A stretch of 64,000 bases of DNA from Chamaelirium japonicum (taxonomy: Eukaryota > Streptophyta > Magnoliopsida > Liliales > Melanthiaceae): assembly GCA_947650365.1 (NCBI GenBank), contig OX393549.1:88862556-88926555 (forward strand), read 5' to 3'. Positions 1 to 12,691 of this stretch are shown in pieces. Both the position numbers and the translations under genes were made by a program. The notes under the pieces were generated by a model, which saw only the letters and a program-made list of their open reading frames with translations, made no database searches and had not been told where the DNA came from. Within the stretch, counting starts at the first letter, position 1, and each line of letters begins with the position of its first letter.

Positions 1-966
1 TATGTGTTGGGAGACTGGTCAAGGCCGGCCCTATTAGTTTCAGGAGGTTATTGTCTCCAATGAAGGGGCCGATCATGAGGCACAGAGAATGGGCTGATTT
101 TGACCGTTTTTAAAACCAAGGAAAGATAGAGATAAAGAAGAGATATATAGGGAGAGGTTTGAATTAGTTGAACCTAATCCGTACTAGCCTCATCCATAAG
201 GATAGGACAGCCCTATATAAGAGTAATAGGGAAGAAGGGAGGTCGGTGATGAAAGCCCTAGGGGCCGGCCATGCCATGGGGAAACGCTAGCCACCCTTTC
301 TCCTCTCTTCTTTTCTTCTCTCTCGTTTCTCTCTCCCTCGCTTGCGCCATTAGATGGAGACTCGTCTTCCTCGCCTGGTGTTTCGTAGAAGGAGAAGGCT
401 CGTCGGATGAAGACACTCAGAGATCCATCGATGAGGTGTCACGCATCGTGTGAGATCGAGTGAACTAGAAGGCATCTCTCGCAAGCTTTTGCTATCCAGA
501 ATCTGCACAGAAAATCAGTATTATTTCTACGATTTTGAGAGCTACAGAAGTCCAAATGAGGTAAAACTTGTTTCAAAAGTTGCATCTCATAGTTGGCTAC
601 CTGCAGTCCAAATATCAACCCAATCGGAGTTCGAAGAAGAAAGTTATGGCTGTTGTACCAAAGCTATATCAAGCAGATTCGAGCCCGTCTCCATCGACAA
701 AGAATAAATTTATCGCGGTGAAAGAATCCGCACGCAGGTATGATCTCTAACATGTAGATCTAGCATAGATAGAATATGCATGCATGCTAGAATGTTCTTT
801 CATGTTAGATCGACGTTAGGGGTTCGCGTAGTTGCCATGTTTGATTCATACACGCACGTGTAGATCGTTTCGATATAAATTTTGATATGTAACGCACACC
901 GCTCACGGTCTTCGGACCTTCACTTTGCTTCCGCTGTGGGCCTCTACCATGGAATTATTTCCAACA
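1..966 (+). repeat. 5' LTR, 3' part only
   Basis: Matches 7496-8457 with scattered substitutions and about five net indel bases. It ends in CA at 966, two bases before the primer binding site. Its upstream half lies outside the window. Confidence 0.88.
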
Positions 967-968
967 AT

Positions 969-980
969 TGGTATCAGAGC
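969..980 (+). other. Primer binding site (tRNA-iMet)
   Basis: The sequence TGGTATCAGAGC is the standard complement of the 3' end of plant initiator tRNA-Met. It sits two bases after the LTR end. Confidence 0.9.
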
Positions 981-2960
981 TCGCTAGTGGTGTGTGTTTT
1001 ATGTTTTTTCATGAAACCGTCATGTGCGTGCATGAATAGTATGTGCCGCCATCGGGGTTTTACGATTAGATCATGCATATAGAATATATATTATGTGTTC
1101 TATGAATTGTTCTTGCAGGGCGCCGCTTCTAAAAATTAATCTGGATATGTGAATGCTTGCTACCGGGGCTCGGATCCCGTGTTAGCGAATATGTCTGGAT
1201 GTGTTTTCTTCTGTGTGTGGATAGGTTTTAGAGCCATAGTTGGGCAAGTGGTGGAGGTAGACCACCCTTGATTCTCAGACTTTTTGCTAGGCTTGTTTTC
1301 CTTTTCTTTCTAGGAAATTGTGTACGAGCAAGCACTTGCTCGAAGCGTACACGATGACGGCAAAGGGCGAAGCGTACACGATGACGGCAAAGGGCGAAAG
1401 CATCAGGAGATCGTATACAGAGGCTTGCACCGGATCGAGGAACCTTGCGAAGAAGACAGAGAGCCTGTACTGTGCCAGTCAGGTTCAGGGGTCGGACCCT
1501 GAACTTGATTCAGTTGTGTAGTTGTTTCTTTCAATAGTTCTTTATGTTTCAGTAAAGAACCCCGATGCGATAATTTAATTATCTGTATTAGAGGGATGCT
1601 CTTTCCCCTTGGGTCCTAGCGACCTTATTAGGATAGGATTCCACTAGTGATGCCTATTATTTAATTGACCCTTGATGATAGCAAGAATTTCTCATATTTG
1701 GTTATGCCACCATTAGGTCAATACCCGATTAGTCGGGTGTGCCTATTTGGCCAGCATCGAAACCTAGAATGAGTTAGAATTCTACTATGACATCATTCGT
1801 CAAATTTATAAGTGAGGCACTATAGTAGTTAAAGTCCTTTTCTATCAGTCTGACCTTAGGCTAGGCTCTAGAACATTAGCGTGATAGCCAGGTTTGCGGA
1901 GCATCGACGTTCTTGGGATATGTAATGTGACCCTTGAGTGAAGAAATCCACTTGAGGCAGGGACTATGATATTCCGAGATCGATTAATGCTAGGCGAAAG
2001 GCTTGAAACGCTAGTGGGAGCACGGTATGACCAGGGTCTAGTATATAGGTTATCGTGACCTTAGTATACACTCATACTTGCATTAAATAACCCTCAACTA
2101 GAATAAAGGATGTGTAAGAGGACTCGTCGAGATCCTCTGGCCTCCACAACCAACTGCTTTGTGTCTGGGTGAAAGGGCATAGCTCGATACCCCCTAGGGT
2201 GAGAATTATGTTTTCTCATACCAGATAACTTAGCGGTCTCCTATAGGATATGGCAGTTATGGGGCCAGAAGAGAAGGGCTTTTTTCCCACCCTAGTGGGG
2301 GCCGTATGAACTCCCGTACCGTAATTGCTTAAGCTTGTGGGTAAGTATCCGAAGTGGACGTGAGGCATTCATTGCTCAGACAATGGGGATCATATGGCAC
2401 TGGCCAAAAGGACAACCATGGTCCATCAAAGCCCTTAGTTGGTAGATTTGGATAGGGTCAAGGAAAGGCCCGTGTAAGCGGATTGACGCTACATGATGCC
2501 CCCTAGGGCAGGTATAGTCGATTCCAAGATCTCACATACATGGTTAATTAATCCATAGAGGTGTCTTCGTTGTGAGGGTAGCGCTGACATTTGGATATAA
2601 TTAGCTTGTTTTAAAAAATCCATAAAATAAGTTTTTTCTGCATTTATTTTCATTCAACCATATAGTTCCCCTATCCGCTATCCCATAAGAGAACCAGTTA
2701 TCGGGTCTCTAACTATGTAGAGCGGAAGCGCTATCTTTAGCTTATGCTTAGGGTAGTAAACGTATATTGGCTTGCAATCTAATTATCCCTACACTAGACC
2801 TAACGGGTCCAGATATCACTAGGGCACTAACTAGGGCATATGACGACTAGCGAGAGTCTAAGGAGATGTGCAAGTTCTGTGTTATAGCAGACTTGCGGAC
2901 AAATCCTTAGAAGCAAGTCAGAGATATGCCAGGCCTTCTCAAGTAAAGTTTTACTTGCAT
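981..2960 (+). other. Untranslated leader of the copia element
   Basis: About 2 kb without a credible reading frame. It is similar in inverse orientation to 28753-30480 of the second copia copy, for example the segment around 1725-1750 and the segment around 29680-29705. It includes a perfect 27-bp tandem duplication at 1341-1367 and 1368-1394. Confidence 0.65.
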
Positions 2961-2963
2961 TAG

Positions 2964-3239
2964 ATGTCTGGAAGGCGAAGTCAGTCGACTCATCGCCTTT
3001 CCTCCAAGATACTTGTCGGTACCGAGATGTCTGAGGATATGCTTGTTCGGGAGCATATACTTGAGTTTCAGATCGAACTAGATTTCAAAGACATAGCACT
3101 AGATGATGAGGTGGTGGAAGACGTCTGTCTTGCATCCTTGTCTGGAACCTTCGAAGGCGTTGTCATAGACTTTAGCTTTAACAAGCTAGACATGACAAAT
3201 GTAGAACTTCTAAGGAGATTTCCAAGAGATAAAGGATGA
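2964..3239 (+). pseudogene. copia gag fragment
   Basis: A 91-residue open stretch resembling the middle of copia Gag. It reads through EHILEFQIELDFKDI and ASLSGTFEGVVIDFSFNKLD, the pattern found in the sister copy (LLSLLGAFKGFVTNFNLNKL, in 27961-28314). No CCHC zinc knuckle is visible. Gag would package element RNA into cytoplasmic virus-like particles, but the frame is open only over this fragment and it cannot work. Confidence 0.7.
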
Positions 3240-3659
3240 GATCAAGATTAAAGGCAATGCTTTTAGTGCTTAACCTAGGTCTTCTTTAGAAGAACCTAAG
3301 GGAGTAACTTATCAGAGATCGAAAACTATTCTAGTGCAGAAACTGGTATGGACTCCTAAGTTTGGTAATGCTAAGGACGGAAGTGTTTCCGCTTTGGCAA
3401 GTATAGGGGTTATTTGAAGATTGATTATGGTCTCAGGATGTTAGGAATTAAGTCATTATCTAGTAGCAGTTCTTATGCTTCTTGGAATGTAGACTTCGGG
3501 TCTACATAGATTCAAGGAAAGCAGAAGGCTACTTTATAGTGAAGTAATACTAACATAGGTACTGATGCCATAAGCCACTGCGGAAGCTGTTAGATATGAT
3601 TGTCTTAGTTTTTTCAAAACACAGATTTTGATTTTTAGAGATGTAGTTTTGTTTCCTAT

Positions 3660-4340
3660 TTGGTAAATAAAGTTTTTAGTTTTAGACAGCACCATAGGTG
3701 TGTATCTTAAACTGAATAGATAACTTCATTACTAGAGGAATATATCAGAATAATCTCTTTGTATTTAATCTTAATTCAAAAATAGATTTTATGACAGCTG
3801 CAGCGTCTAATTTAAATTCATCTAAATCCTTCGAAGAATCTATCACATTTGTGACCCCTCTGATTTAAATATTTTGCCTCAGATAAATTCAGAGATAACA
3901 GAAGGCTGAGTTTCTGTTCACAGATTCATCGGAGATCCTTCTAACCTATGAGTGTAATCTGGAAGGCAGAATAACTAAAAGGGCTACTAAGGTATTGGAG
4001 TTAGTTAATTTTGACGTTTATGGTTCCAAGAGTGTCTAGATGATAGAAGACTTTTCGATTTAATCGAAGGAATAAGTCACTATCGGATGAGTTCCATAGG
4101 ATCCTGAGGGAGCATGGGATTATCTCCCAGTTAAATGCTCCAAGGATGACACGTCAGAATGAAGTCTCCGAGAGAAGGAATCAGACTCTGTTTGGCATGG
4201 TCCATAGTATGATGAATATTGCCAAGTGTACTAACCACCTTTTGGTGGGGTTGTACCTTATATATGTAACTATCTCTCATCTAGATCAGTGCCTCAGACA
4301 TATAAGAGAACTATGGTCTAAGCGAAAGCTAACACTATAG
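3660..4340 (+). pseudogene. copia GAG-pre-integrase/integrase remnant
   Basis: The longest open piece is 4146-4340. It begins TRQNEVSERRNQTLFGMVHS, which is the end of the copia integrase core (usually PQQNGVSERRNRTLLDMVRSMM). Upstream to about 3660 the same region is shredded by stops. The enzyme would insert the cDNA. The catalytic core is not recoverable as one frame. Confidence 0.75.
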
Positions 4341-5039
4341 TGTCTCGAGATATAGGGTTGTCCTGCACTTGTGTAAAAGGACAAAAAGAATGAGATGGAG
4401 ATGTAGTTCCAGGTATATCTGTTTATAGTTTACCCTAGGGAGGCATAAGGTGGACTATTTTATGATCTTGAGGTTTGAAAGGTAATCGTTTCTACGAACA
4501 CCATATACCTAGACCAAGATTATATTATAGACCATAAGTTTATCAATAAGGTAGTTCTGGGTGAACTAATGGGTACTGGTAGAGAGTGCGTAATTGAAAA
4601 ACGTAGTGGGAGTAGATGATACAAGAAACTAGTATACCAGACACTGTAGAAACAATTCACTTTTGTACCACCACCACCACGTCGTTGTGGGACCATCAGA
4701 GCTCCTGAAAGATACTATAGAGAAACTTCGATAGTTAATCCAGAGTTTCAGGAGGATGATCTCTAGAGCTACGAAGAAGTAGTGAGAGCTTCTGACAGCT
4801 CTAACTGACAAAAGACCATGGAGGCAAATTTGCATCAATGTCCCTTGGAACAGTCTTGACACTTATAGCACTATCACCCTTCAGGGTGTAGGAGGTGTAT
4901 AGGAAGAGCACCCGGTTAAGACTTAAGTAGCTAGATTAGTTACCAAAGGGGAAGGGATTGACTATGTCAAAACCATCTTATTAGTAGCTATGCCTAAGTC
5001 TATAACGGATCCTCTGAATCCATTACAGCCCATTATAGT

Positions 5040-5400
5040 TGGGAGATCTGGTTGATGGATGTCAAGACAGTTATTCCCTAACGGGAATTTGGAAAGGACA
5101 TATGGATGATGTAGCCCCAGGGTTTGTGTCAGTAGGTCAGGAGGATATGGAATGCAAGTTGCAACGGTCCATTTATGGACTGATGCAAGCATCCAGGTTG
5201 GAATATCAATTTTGATCAAGGGAATCAGCTTACACGGATTTGATCAGAATGAGGATAAACCAAGTGGGTATAAGAAAGGTGAAAGAACTACAAGGGTGTA
5301 TGTAGTACTTTACATTAATGATATCCTACTGATTGAAAATAATATAGGAATATTGTTTACGGTAAATATTTGTAGTCATCACAATTCGATGTGAAAGACT
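5040..5400 (+). pseudogene. copia reverse transcriptase remnant
   Basis: Two frames carry the signature: GFVSVGQEDMECKLQRSIYG near 5117-5176 and then LYINDILLIENNIG in 5152-5394. The latter corresponds to the LYVDDILLIGN catalytic motif, with the YVDD box changed to YIND. Loss of a catalytic aspartate and the frameshifts mean it is inactive. Confidence 0.8.
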
Positions 5401-6138
5401 CAAGTGAGGCAAGTTATGCTCTTGGAATCAAGGTAACTCGAGATAACCAGAGCAAGGTTCTCTTGCTATCACAGGCTATGCATAAAGATAAGATTCTAGC
5501 CAGATTCGGTTTACGAGGCTAGATATCTATTTGTGCAGCAATATTCATGGGTCGGTTTCAGTCGAACCCGGGTCCAGATCACTGGACTAAAGTGAAGGGT
5601 GTATTCAAAAGTCCTCATCAAGTGAGGATTGTGAGTTAGCTTGCACTTCACAGGCCCTGATATCGATTGGACACAAAGAGTCTGACTTTAGTGTCAGATG
5701 TATGTTCCAGAGAATCGATTTTAGAAATTGTTTCTATCTTGAGATTAGAAGCGGTAGTTGGTAGAGTGTGAATCAAGTGCATCATAGGCTCCACCACAAA
5801 GACTAAACATATTGTTGCATGCGAGCAAGGTAGTCTACCAGGTGGTATAGCTTAGGAAGTTCTTAAAGAACTTGGGACGCGTACCAGAGACTCAGTTATC
5901 TGTTGTTGCAAATAGAAGAGCGGTAAGCAAGGTCCAAGAAGACTAGGCACTACCGTGAGGGGAAACCCATCAAGTACAAACTCCATTTGATCTGATAGTT
6001 ATAGGAGGAAATGCAAGTAGCGGTACTGAGGTGGAATCTACAGATAATATTTCCAATTCCTTTAGAGAATTCCTGCAAAGGCTTTTGAGCAGCATATAGA
6101 AGCTGCAAAGCTCAACATCGTTGTTTCTCGTTAGACCT
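5401..6138 (+). pseudogene. copia RT tail and RNase H remnant
   Basis: Sequence after the YIND motif follows the sister copy (24975-25650, minus strand) in order but is broken in every frame. It runs up to the polypurine tract. I see no separate gene in it. Confidence 0.6.
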
Positions 6139-6148
6139 AGTGGGAGAT
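6138..6148 (+). other. Polypurine tract before the 3' LTR
   Basis: AGTGGGAGAT lies directly before the LTR start TGTTAGAATT. This is the normal position of the plus-strand priming tract of a copia element. Confidence 0.75.
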
Positions 6149-8457
6149 TGTTAGAATTGGTGAGGTCTACAGCTCCTAAAAACCTATAGTTTAGCTATGT
6201 ATGGTTAATAGTATAGGATTGCATATTGGTACGTACCTTAGTACGTGTTCTGATTACAGAACAGAGAGCCATGGCTATATGGTAATCCACTTGAGTGGGA
6301 GACTTAAGGGACTGGTCCCATGTAACCTAAATGAGTTCGCAGCTCGGATTAGGGTTAATCGCCCTATCAGGATAAGCTGTTGGGATGACAGAGCATGAGT
6401 ATCTCCACCACGGTCATTACCAGGCACAGTGTCTGTGGCCGAACGGAACCAATACGGTGCATAGATCGGTGAGCAGACACCGGTGCACTAAACCGTATTT
6501 CTGCTTAGGGTAAAACAGTCCTAAACCCTAAGGAACCATGTCCGGTGGACTAACCAGTTGTGTGGTGCTTTGGCGCACCAATGTGTGAGGATCCGGATAC
6601 AGTGATTCAAAATCACGGTGTACTGGGTTACCCGGCTGGTGTTGCATCAATGTGTCACTCCTGCAGGCTATCCACACCCCTAACGGGAGGTGCGTTCCTT
6701 GGTCTGACCTACGTCGTATTAAATCCTGGCCAGGTGGTCATCAGTTGGACTGATGACGGATCCGGTTACTCGAAAGAGTAGCCGGAGGTATGATGTATGT
6801 GGTCAACCTGGAAGGAATCAAGTCATATGAGTACTCGAGTCTGACGGTATTCTCCACCGCTCGAGTTGCATCATGGCACCAGATGAAGGGACAGCGAATT
6901 TACCATACTAAGCGGAGAGCAGGGGTATGAGGGAGAACATAGTAAGTCCGGAGGAATTGGAGTGCAGCCTGCGTCGCACTTTGGGTGGCCACACAGGTTA
7001 ACTCGAACTCAGAGGATCGATGGTACACTCGGGTAGTATGTCGATCGAGTCTAAGTTGGAAGCCATGAACCCTGGTCCCTGAAGGTTCCACCTTATTGAC
7101 ATTATGTACGGTTCTTATACCATCTTCTCGAAACACAGAACGTAGTTAGAGAAAGCGAGAAGTCCAAGCCTACGCTCTGTGAGTGCTTTGCACTAGTGCA
7201 CGGTAGATGCGTACATATGTGTGTGCACTAAGAGGGAAAACCCTAGGTTAGTGCAGAGACGCATGTAGCATTTCCTTGTCATAAGTGGACTTTACCACAT
7301 GGGTGCGATGCACCGGGACATATTGCGAGTTAACTTCACTAGGGGGACCCTACGGGAACCTCAGAGAATAGTGAAATCACTGGTGCACTTCACTTATGTG
7401 TGCCTTGCAAAGTCTCATACACGAGGAACGGCCAACTAGTGACATAAGGGCGTTTTGGTCATATCATGCACCACTATGCAGTAAGGGGGCCGGCCCTAAG
7501 TGTTGGAAGACTGGTCAAGGCCGACCCCATTGGTTTCAGGAGGTTATTGCCTCCAATGAAGGGGTCGATCATGAGGCACAGAAAATGGGCTGGTTTTGAC
7601 CGTTTTCAAAACCAAGGAAATGTCTAAAGAAGAGATATATAGAGAGAGGTTTGAATTAGTTGAACCTTATCTGTACTAGCCTTATCCATAAGGATAAGGC
7701 AGCCCTATATAAGAGTAATGGGGGAGAAGGGGGGTCGATGATGAAAGCCCTAGGGGCCGGCCATGCCATGGGGAAACGCTAGCCGCCCCCTCTCCTCTGT
7801 TCTCTTCTCCTCTCTCGTTTCTCTCTCCCTCGCTTGCGTCATTAGATGGCGACTCGTCTTCCTCGTGTGGTGTTTCATAGAAGGAGAAGGCTCGTCGGAT
7901 GGAGGCACTCAGAGATCCATCGACGAGGTGCCATGCATCGTGTGAGATCGGGTGAACTAGAAGGCATCTCTCGCAAGCTTTTGCTGTCCAGAATCTGCAT
8001 AGAAAATCAGTGTTGTTTTTACAATTTCGGAAGCTACAGAAGTCCAAATGAGGTGCAACTTGCTGCAAAAGTTGCGTCTCGAAGTTGGCTACCTGTAGTC
8101 CAAATATCAGCCCAATCGGAGTTCAGAGAAGAAAGTTGTGGCTGTCGCACCAAAGCTATGTCAACAGATCCGAGCCCGTCTCCATCGACAAAGAAGAAAT
8201 TTATCGCGGTGAAAGAATCCGCACGCAGGTATGATCTCTAACTTGTAGATCTAGCATAGATAAAACATACATGCATGCTAGAATGTTCTTTCACGTTAGA
8301 TGGACGTTAGGGGTTCACGTAGTTGCCATGCTAGATTCATACATGCACGTGTAGATCGTTTCGATAAAATTTTTGATATGTAATGCACACCGCTCATGGT
8401 CTTCGGACCTTCACTTTGCTTCCGCTGCGGGCCTCTACCATGGAATTATTTCCAACA
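6149..8457 (+). repeat. 3' LTR of the copia element
   Basis: 2,309 bp, TG...CA. Its last ~960 bp match 5-966. Small open frames inside it are shadows. The LTR is shared with the minus-strand copia LTRs at 22861-24959 and 30498-32620. Confidence 0.88.
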
Positions 8458-9207
8458 ATCAATGCATAAATATATCATATTTATATCCCTAAACCTATGC
8501 TTTATTATCCTTTTTCATACCATTATCAATGCTCTTATGCATGTATATCTAACTTTTAGGAAATCGAGCCACTGTATGAAAAACAGTTTAAACGAATCAA
8601 ATTAGAGAAGAAGCAAAGAGTAACCACTTTGAAAATAACTTTAGATCTTTGTTTAGATAAGTGAATGCCATAGAAAGATCAGGTTCGTTAAGAGCTTCAA
8701 AATGAGCACAAGAATGCCCAATTTTGATAACCGAGCGACATTATAGCCAAAACAAGTCTGCATCGCAAGGCTGAAACATAGCAGAAATTGCATGGCCGAA
8801 CGATCGGCCCGAAGGCCGATCGATCAGACATGGATGGACAAAACAATGATGTATGGCTATTTGCTTTCCTATTTTGATAAGTTTTCATAGGGGAAATCCT
8901 AGGACTACCCTTTAATTAGGCGTACTAGGGCCATTATACAGTGCTTATTCAGAGGGAATTGGTCATAGCGTAATGCGTGGAAGGGAGTGTCTGCATGTAA
9001 GGACATAACTGTCACGATTCATGTGACTATAAATCTCTGTCTAAGTAAAGGAATACCTCTTAAAGTTGTGGTCCTAGTTTGTTTTTTCAAAATAAAGTAT
9101 GTGCATACTAAGGTATTTTCAAACTTAGTCATTACCCACTAGCGTACGTGTTTTTTCCAAAATAAAATTTTGTTTTGTTTTTGGGTTTCGTTTGCCAAGT
9201 GGGAGAC
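8458..9207. other. Unassigned, possibly the tail of another LTR element
   Basis: No credible coding frame. A perfect 9-bp stem with a CGAA loop lies at 8801-8822. The last bases, AAGTGGGAGA at 9197-9206, look like a polypurine tract, so the stretch may be the 3' internal end of a truncated copia element whose LTR follows. Confidence 0.4.
8801..8822. other. Perfect GC-rich stem-loop
   Basis: CGATCGGCC, loop CGAA, GGCCGATCG. A stable hairpin with no T tract after it and no known role. Confidence 0.6.
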
Positions 9208-10345
9208 TATTGGGTTTTGGCTCAAGGACTTGGATTCAACCAGTCTAGTGGGTAAGTTGTGGGCTCAGAGGTATGTGGTTAATGCATCTTAAGTCGAACC
9301 CTAATTCTACAGGTGTCGAGATTACATCTAGTGCTTGAGAGGGTGTTTGTCCTAACTCCGATGCGATAGGGGTGCGCTACACCTTGCGCACTCCATTAGA
9401 AGACTTGAATATGTGCGAGACCTAAATTGGATAGAGCCTAAAGGGGAAAGGGGCTGCAGTGTACGGTGGGTGATTAATGGGGGTCGATCTTCTCTCCCTC
9501 GGCATGGTGCAACAGATTTTAAGGGGGGTGATCATTCCCCACCCTCCTCTATCCTACCCGATCGGGCCACCTTGCGTGTACACGAAAACCGAGAGAAGAG
9601 AGAGGGGATCACATGAGGAAATTGTAACCCCCCTCTTTCCTGTGCCCATCCGTCCACAACAAACCCGAGAGAGAGGGAGAAAAAGAGAGATCGCACAACT
9701 GTAAGACTCCCCTCTCTCCCTTTCGTCCCTTTCTTGACCGAGAGCAGACCGATAGTGAGAGAGGGATGCTGTAGGTGTAATCGCAGTCCTCCCTCTCCTC
9801 CTTTGATCCTCTTGGTCTACGGCTGAAGGAGAGAAAGATCCGGGTCGCCCCTCTTCCTCTTTCTCCTCTTTTTCATTCCCTTTTCGAGAGCAAAAGCAAG
9901 AGAGAGGACTGCAGTTCTCTCTCCCTCCTTTGGATCTCTTAGTCGGTTCAAGAAGGTAAAAAGAGAGAACTCTCCCCTTAGGTATCACTCCTCTGTTTAG
10001 ATCGTATTAGAGAGAGGATCTATCGGCTTCACGATTCCTCTATCATCTTATCGATCTCTGAAAGGGTCTCCACGTGTGTTTGGTCGCCAAGAAGAACCGG
10101 AGTTGAAGGCATCCATCCGGGATCATCGGATCTCATCACTCGCTACCTATTCCTCCATCGCAATTACGATCTCACGAGAGAAAGACTCATCTGCATCAAT
10201 TCAATCGCATATCATCATTATTCGGCAAGTTATGACTGGAGGTACACATTTCGATCCACTTCTTTTGCTTATTAGGTCTCTATGTTCATTTTAAAAGCTT
10301 ATGGTTCTCGATAATTGCACGCTTCTGTGTAGAATATTTCTTACA
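9208..10345 (+). repeat. Probable isolated LTR of a second copia-type family
   Basis: It is preceded by a purine tract (9197-9206), begins TATTGGGTTTTGG (a likely mutated TGTTGGG) and ends ...TTTCTTACA at 10345. No matching LTR copy exists in the window, so neither the second boundary nor a target duplication can be confirmed. CT/GA-rich tracts at 9590-9960 fit an LTR leader. Confidence 0.42.
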
Positions 10346-10642
10346 TAATCCCCCTCCTCCATCATCCCCACTGCCACCGAAGCCCTAACCCATACTAGAG
10401 CCGTCGGGGATGGCTACTTCTCCAGCGATGAGCCATCGCCGGCGGCTCTATAGGTTGGATTAGGGCTTTTCAATCAGGGGGGGGGGGGGGGGGGAGATGC
10501 ATGGCTTTGAACGCGGGCTTCAACGAGTGCAGGTGGCGTCTCCGACAGTAATGGGGAAGCAGGAGGGGAAGTCATGGCAGCTCCAACGGTGGCATCTCCC
10601 ACGGTGTGGAAGGGAAGGAAGGAAGGTTGACCTAATGGGAGG
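10346..10642. other. Unassigned GC-rich spacer with G18 run
   Basis: No convincing gene. It contains an uninterrupted run of 18 guanines at 10477-10494. Confidence 0.5.
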
Positions 10643-11160
10643 TCGGGCTGCAAACGAACCAAGCCGTTCGTGACCAGGTCGCAAACAAGCTCGACAAAAG
10701 CTTATTCAAGTTCGTTCGGTTACTAGACAAGCAAAGCCCAAGTCTATAGTTTAGGCTCGTTTAATAAACAAGCTAATTAGGCTCTAGTAGACCAATGCTC
10801 AGCTCGGTTGGGCTCACAAACATGCTTGTCTAAAGCTTGTGAGTAAGCTCATGAGTAAGCTTGTAAATAGGCTCATAAATTGCTTGAATAGACTTCACAT
10901 ATATAGTCTATGCTTTTGACTGATATTGCAGTTTAGGAACTAGCTCGATCGATAAGGGACCATTCGATCAATAATTGAGCGAAGCCTAGCCTAAAGTTTA
11001 GGCTTGTTCAATAAACGAGTCAAGCTTAGGTAGACTAAAGCTTGGCTCAGCTTGGTTCGATTGTTAAACAATGCCAAGCCAGAGTATAAAGTTTAGGCTC
11101 GTTTAATAAACAAACAAGCTCAAACAGGCCAAAGCCCGGCTCGGTTCTTTTGCAGCCCTA
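10643..11160. mobile_element. Probable hAT-type MITE remnant (GCTCGTTTAATAAAC type)
   Basis: The ends form inverted repeats: TCGGGCTGCAAACGAACC at the left against the complement of the right end, TAGGGCTGCAAAAGAACC. The interior is made of repeated GTTTAATAAAC palindromes mixed with GCTCG/AAGCTTG motifs. No matching 8-bp target duplication is visible, so the boundaries rest on the terminal repeats alone. Confidence 0.5.
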
Positions 11161-12411
11161 GACTTTGGAGTTTTTTTTTTTTTTCTTGGGGGGAGGGGGG
11201 GATTCAATTTTTGAGATGAAACGGAGTATGGGAAAGTATTTTTGGGGTATGAGTGAATTTTCCCATAATCCTATGGAATGTGTGGGCAGTCCCTAACAAA
11301 CAAATAGTTTGAGCTAAATGAATTTGAAATGCTATGGACAAAAATGCACTCCACAACATTTCAAATTTTATTCTGCATGCCACTGAATTAGCGAACGCTC
11401 GAACCACGGAACCACTGCTCGTCGCCACTGCTGAACTGAACCTAAACCACCGAATCACTGCTCGCCACCGTCGAACCGAACCTAAACCTAACCCTAAACT
11501 CAAGATCTATGGGCCATGGGTGAACCCTTAGCCTAGGATTTTTTTTTTTAGAAAGGTTAGGATTTCTTAACTTGTGACCGAATGATTGCGGTTTCTTGTT
11601 GTCGCTGCTTGTTTCCGCCTCTGCCCCAACGGCAATGAGTAGCTACAACTCGTCGGGGTCGAGATCGCTGCTCTCACCGCCGTGGCTCACGTGCTTAAGA
11701 GAGATGGGAGAAGAAGAGACGGGGTTCATTTTTTGTTTCTAAAACAATTCAAATATTTATTGTTAATTGAAAGTTTTAGATATCCAGCACATGCAAAATT
11801 TGTTTTGTGGAGGACTCATCACCAATTAACACAAAATATAATTTCACATAATATATTCCTTGATAATAGTAAAACTATAAAAGCATCCCGGCTGGATCAG
11901 GTCGCCACGGAGCGCTCGCGTCAGCGCCGCGTCGTGCTCTCGCACGCGCCCACAGAAGACGCGGGATTCGAGACGGGATGGTTGCCGGGGCCCACCCAGC
12001 TGGCCTGGCTCCAGTTTGCTCGTTCGGCTCCCCCCGCCCTAAAGTGGGGCCCGCGTGATGCCGAGAATTATGGCCGAAAGCTAACACGTGTTCGCTCCAG
12101 ATGGCCCCATTGCATACCTGCAATGGTTTCCGTTCCCCCGCGGTTGACAGCGACTGGCCGTCACCATCAAGCGGTCATCCGTACCGTGATGCATCGAAAG
12201 ACCCCAAGCCCCTGACGTGTCGCCTTCTGTTTGTCCTCTTCTTGTGAATTTCGGATTAGGTTTGGCTACGGTTGTTAAACAGGCCGGGCCGGGTTGGGGC
12301 TAATATATTCTGGCCTGACCTGCTCGGCCGGGCCTCGGGACGAGGGTCTGAACAAGGTTCAAGCCTGGTTTTTTGGGTTGGGTTTCGAATAAAACAGTAG
12401 GTTGTATAATA
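11161..12411. other. Unassigned spacer
   Basis: A T-rich tract sits at 11168-11182 and a GC-rich stretch at 11880-12220. A 177-residue open frame at 11682-12215 has no protein-like conservation that I recognise. A short GGCCGGGCCGGG/GGGTTGG piece at 12280-12370 is a decayed copy of the CCCGACCC-type repeats seen elsewhere. No gene can be supported. Confidence 0.4.
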
Positions 12412-12691
12412 CTAGTGAATGTTCGTGCCAATTGGTATGAAGTGGGTGCTTTTAGCGTGACCACCCCCTCTACAAAACCAAGAGAGAGATTTGGGTTGGC
12501 CATGGGGGGATGATGCGCTTAGAGCGAGAAAGAGAGATATATAGGTGGGTTAGATCGATCGGCCTGAAGGATATGAGGATCATGATGTGTTTGATCCGTA
12601 CGATTAGATCGGATGGATAAATTGTCTCTACGCGATTTTAAAAATGGCAATGTTATCAAATAATCTGAAAAATCTTAACATGTTATATAGA
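12412..12691 (-). mobile_element. Non-autonomous Helitron copy a (minus strand)
   Basis: Read on the minus strand it starts TCTATATAACATG at 12691 and ends ...ATTCACTAG at 12412, followed by T. A CCAATTGG palindrome lies about 12 bases before the CTAG end. TC at the 5' end, CTRR at the 3' end and a T after it are Helitron rules. 280 bp, no Rep/helicase, so it would depend on an autonomous partner. Confidence 0.55.

Larger units (their letters stand above)
1..8457 (+). mobile_element. Degenerate Ty1/copia LTR retrotransposon, 5' end outside the window
   Basis: Positions 1-966 align with about 7496-8457 and so are the two LTRs. The 5' LTR is followed by an initiator tRNA-Met primer site (969-980) and the 3' LTR is preceded by a purine tract. 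Coding remnants come in the copia order gag, integrase, reverse transcriptase, RNase H, all with many stops and frameshifts. The two LTRs differ by scattered substitutions and small indels, so the insertion is old. The LTRs are unusually long for copia (about 2.3 kb). The same family occurs in inverse orientation at 22861-32620. Confidence 0.9.

Noticed and set aside
4629..5219. Minus-strand open frames inside the first copia element
   Set aside because: They lie antisense to the integrase/RT region and show no independent similarity.
11476..11500. Telomere-like CCTAAACC/CCCTAAAC stretch
   Set aside because: Only about three imperfect units; too short for an interstitial telomere array.
11682..12215. 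177-residue open frame on the + strand
   Set aside because: Composition changes abruptly midway, no domain is recognisable and an open frame overlaps on the other strand.
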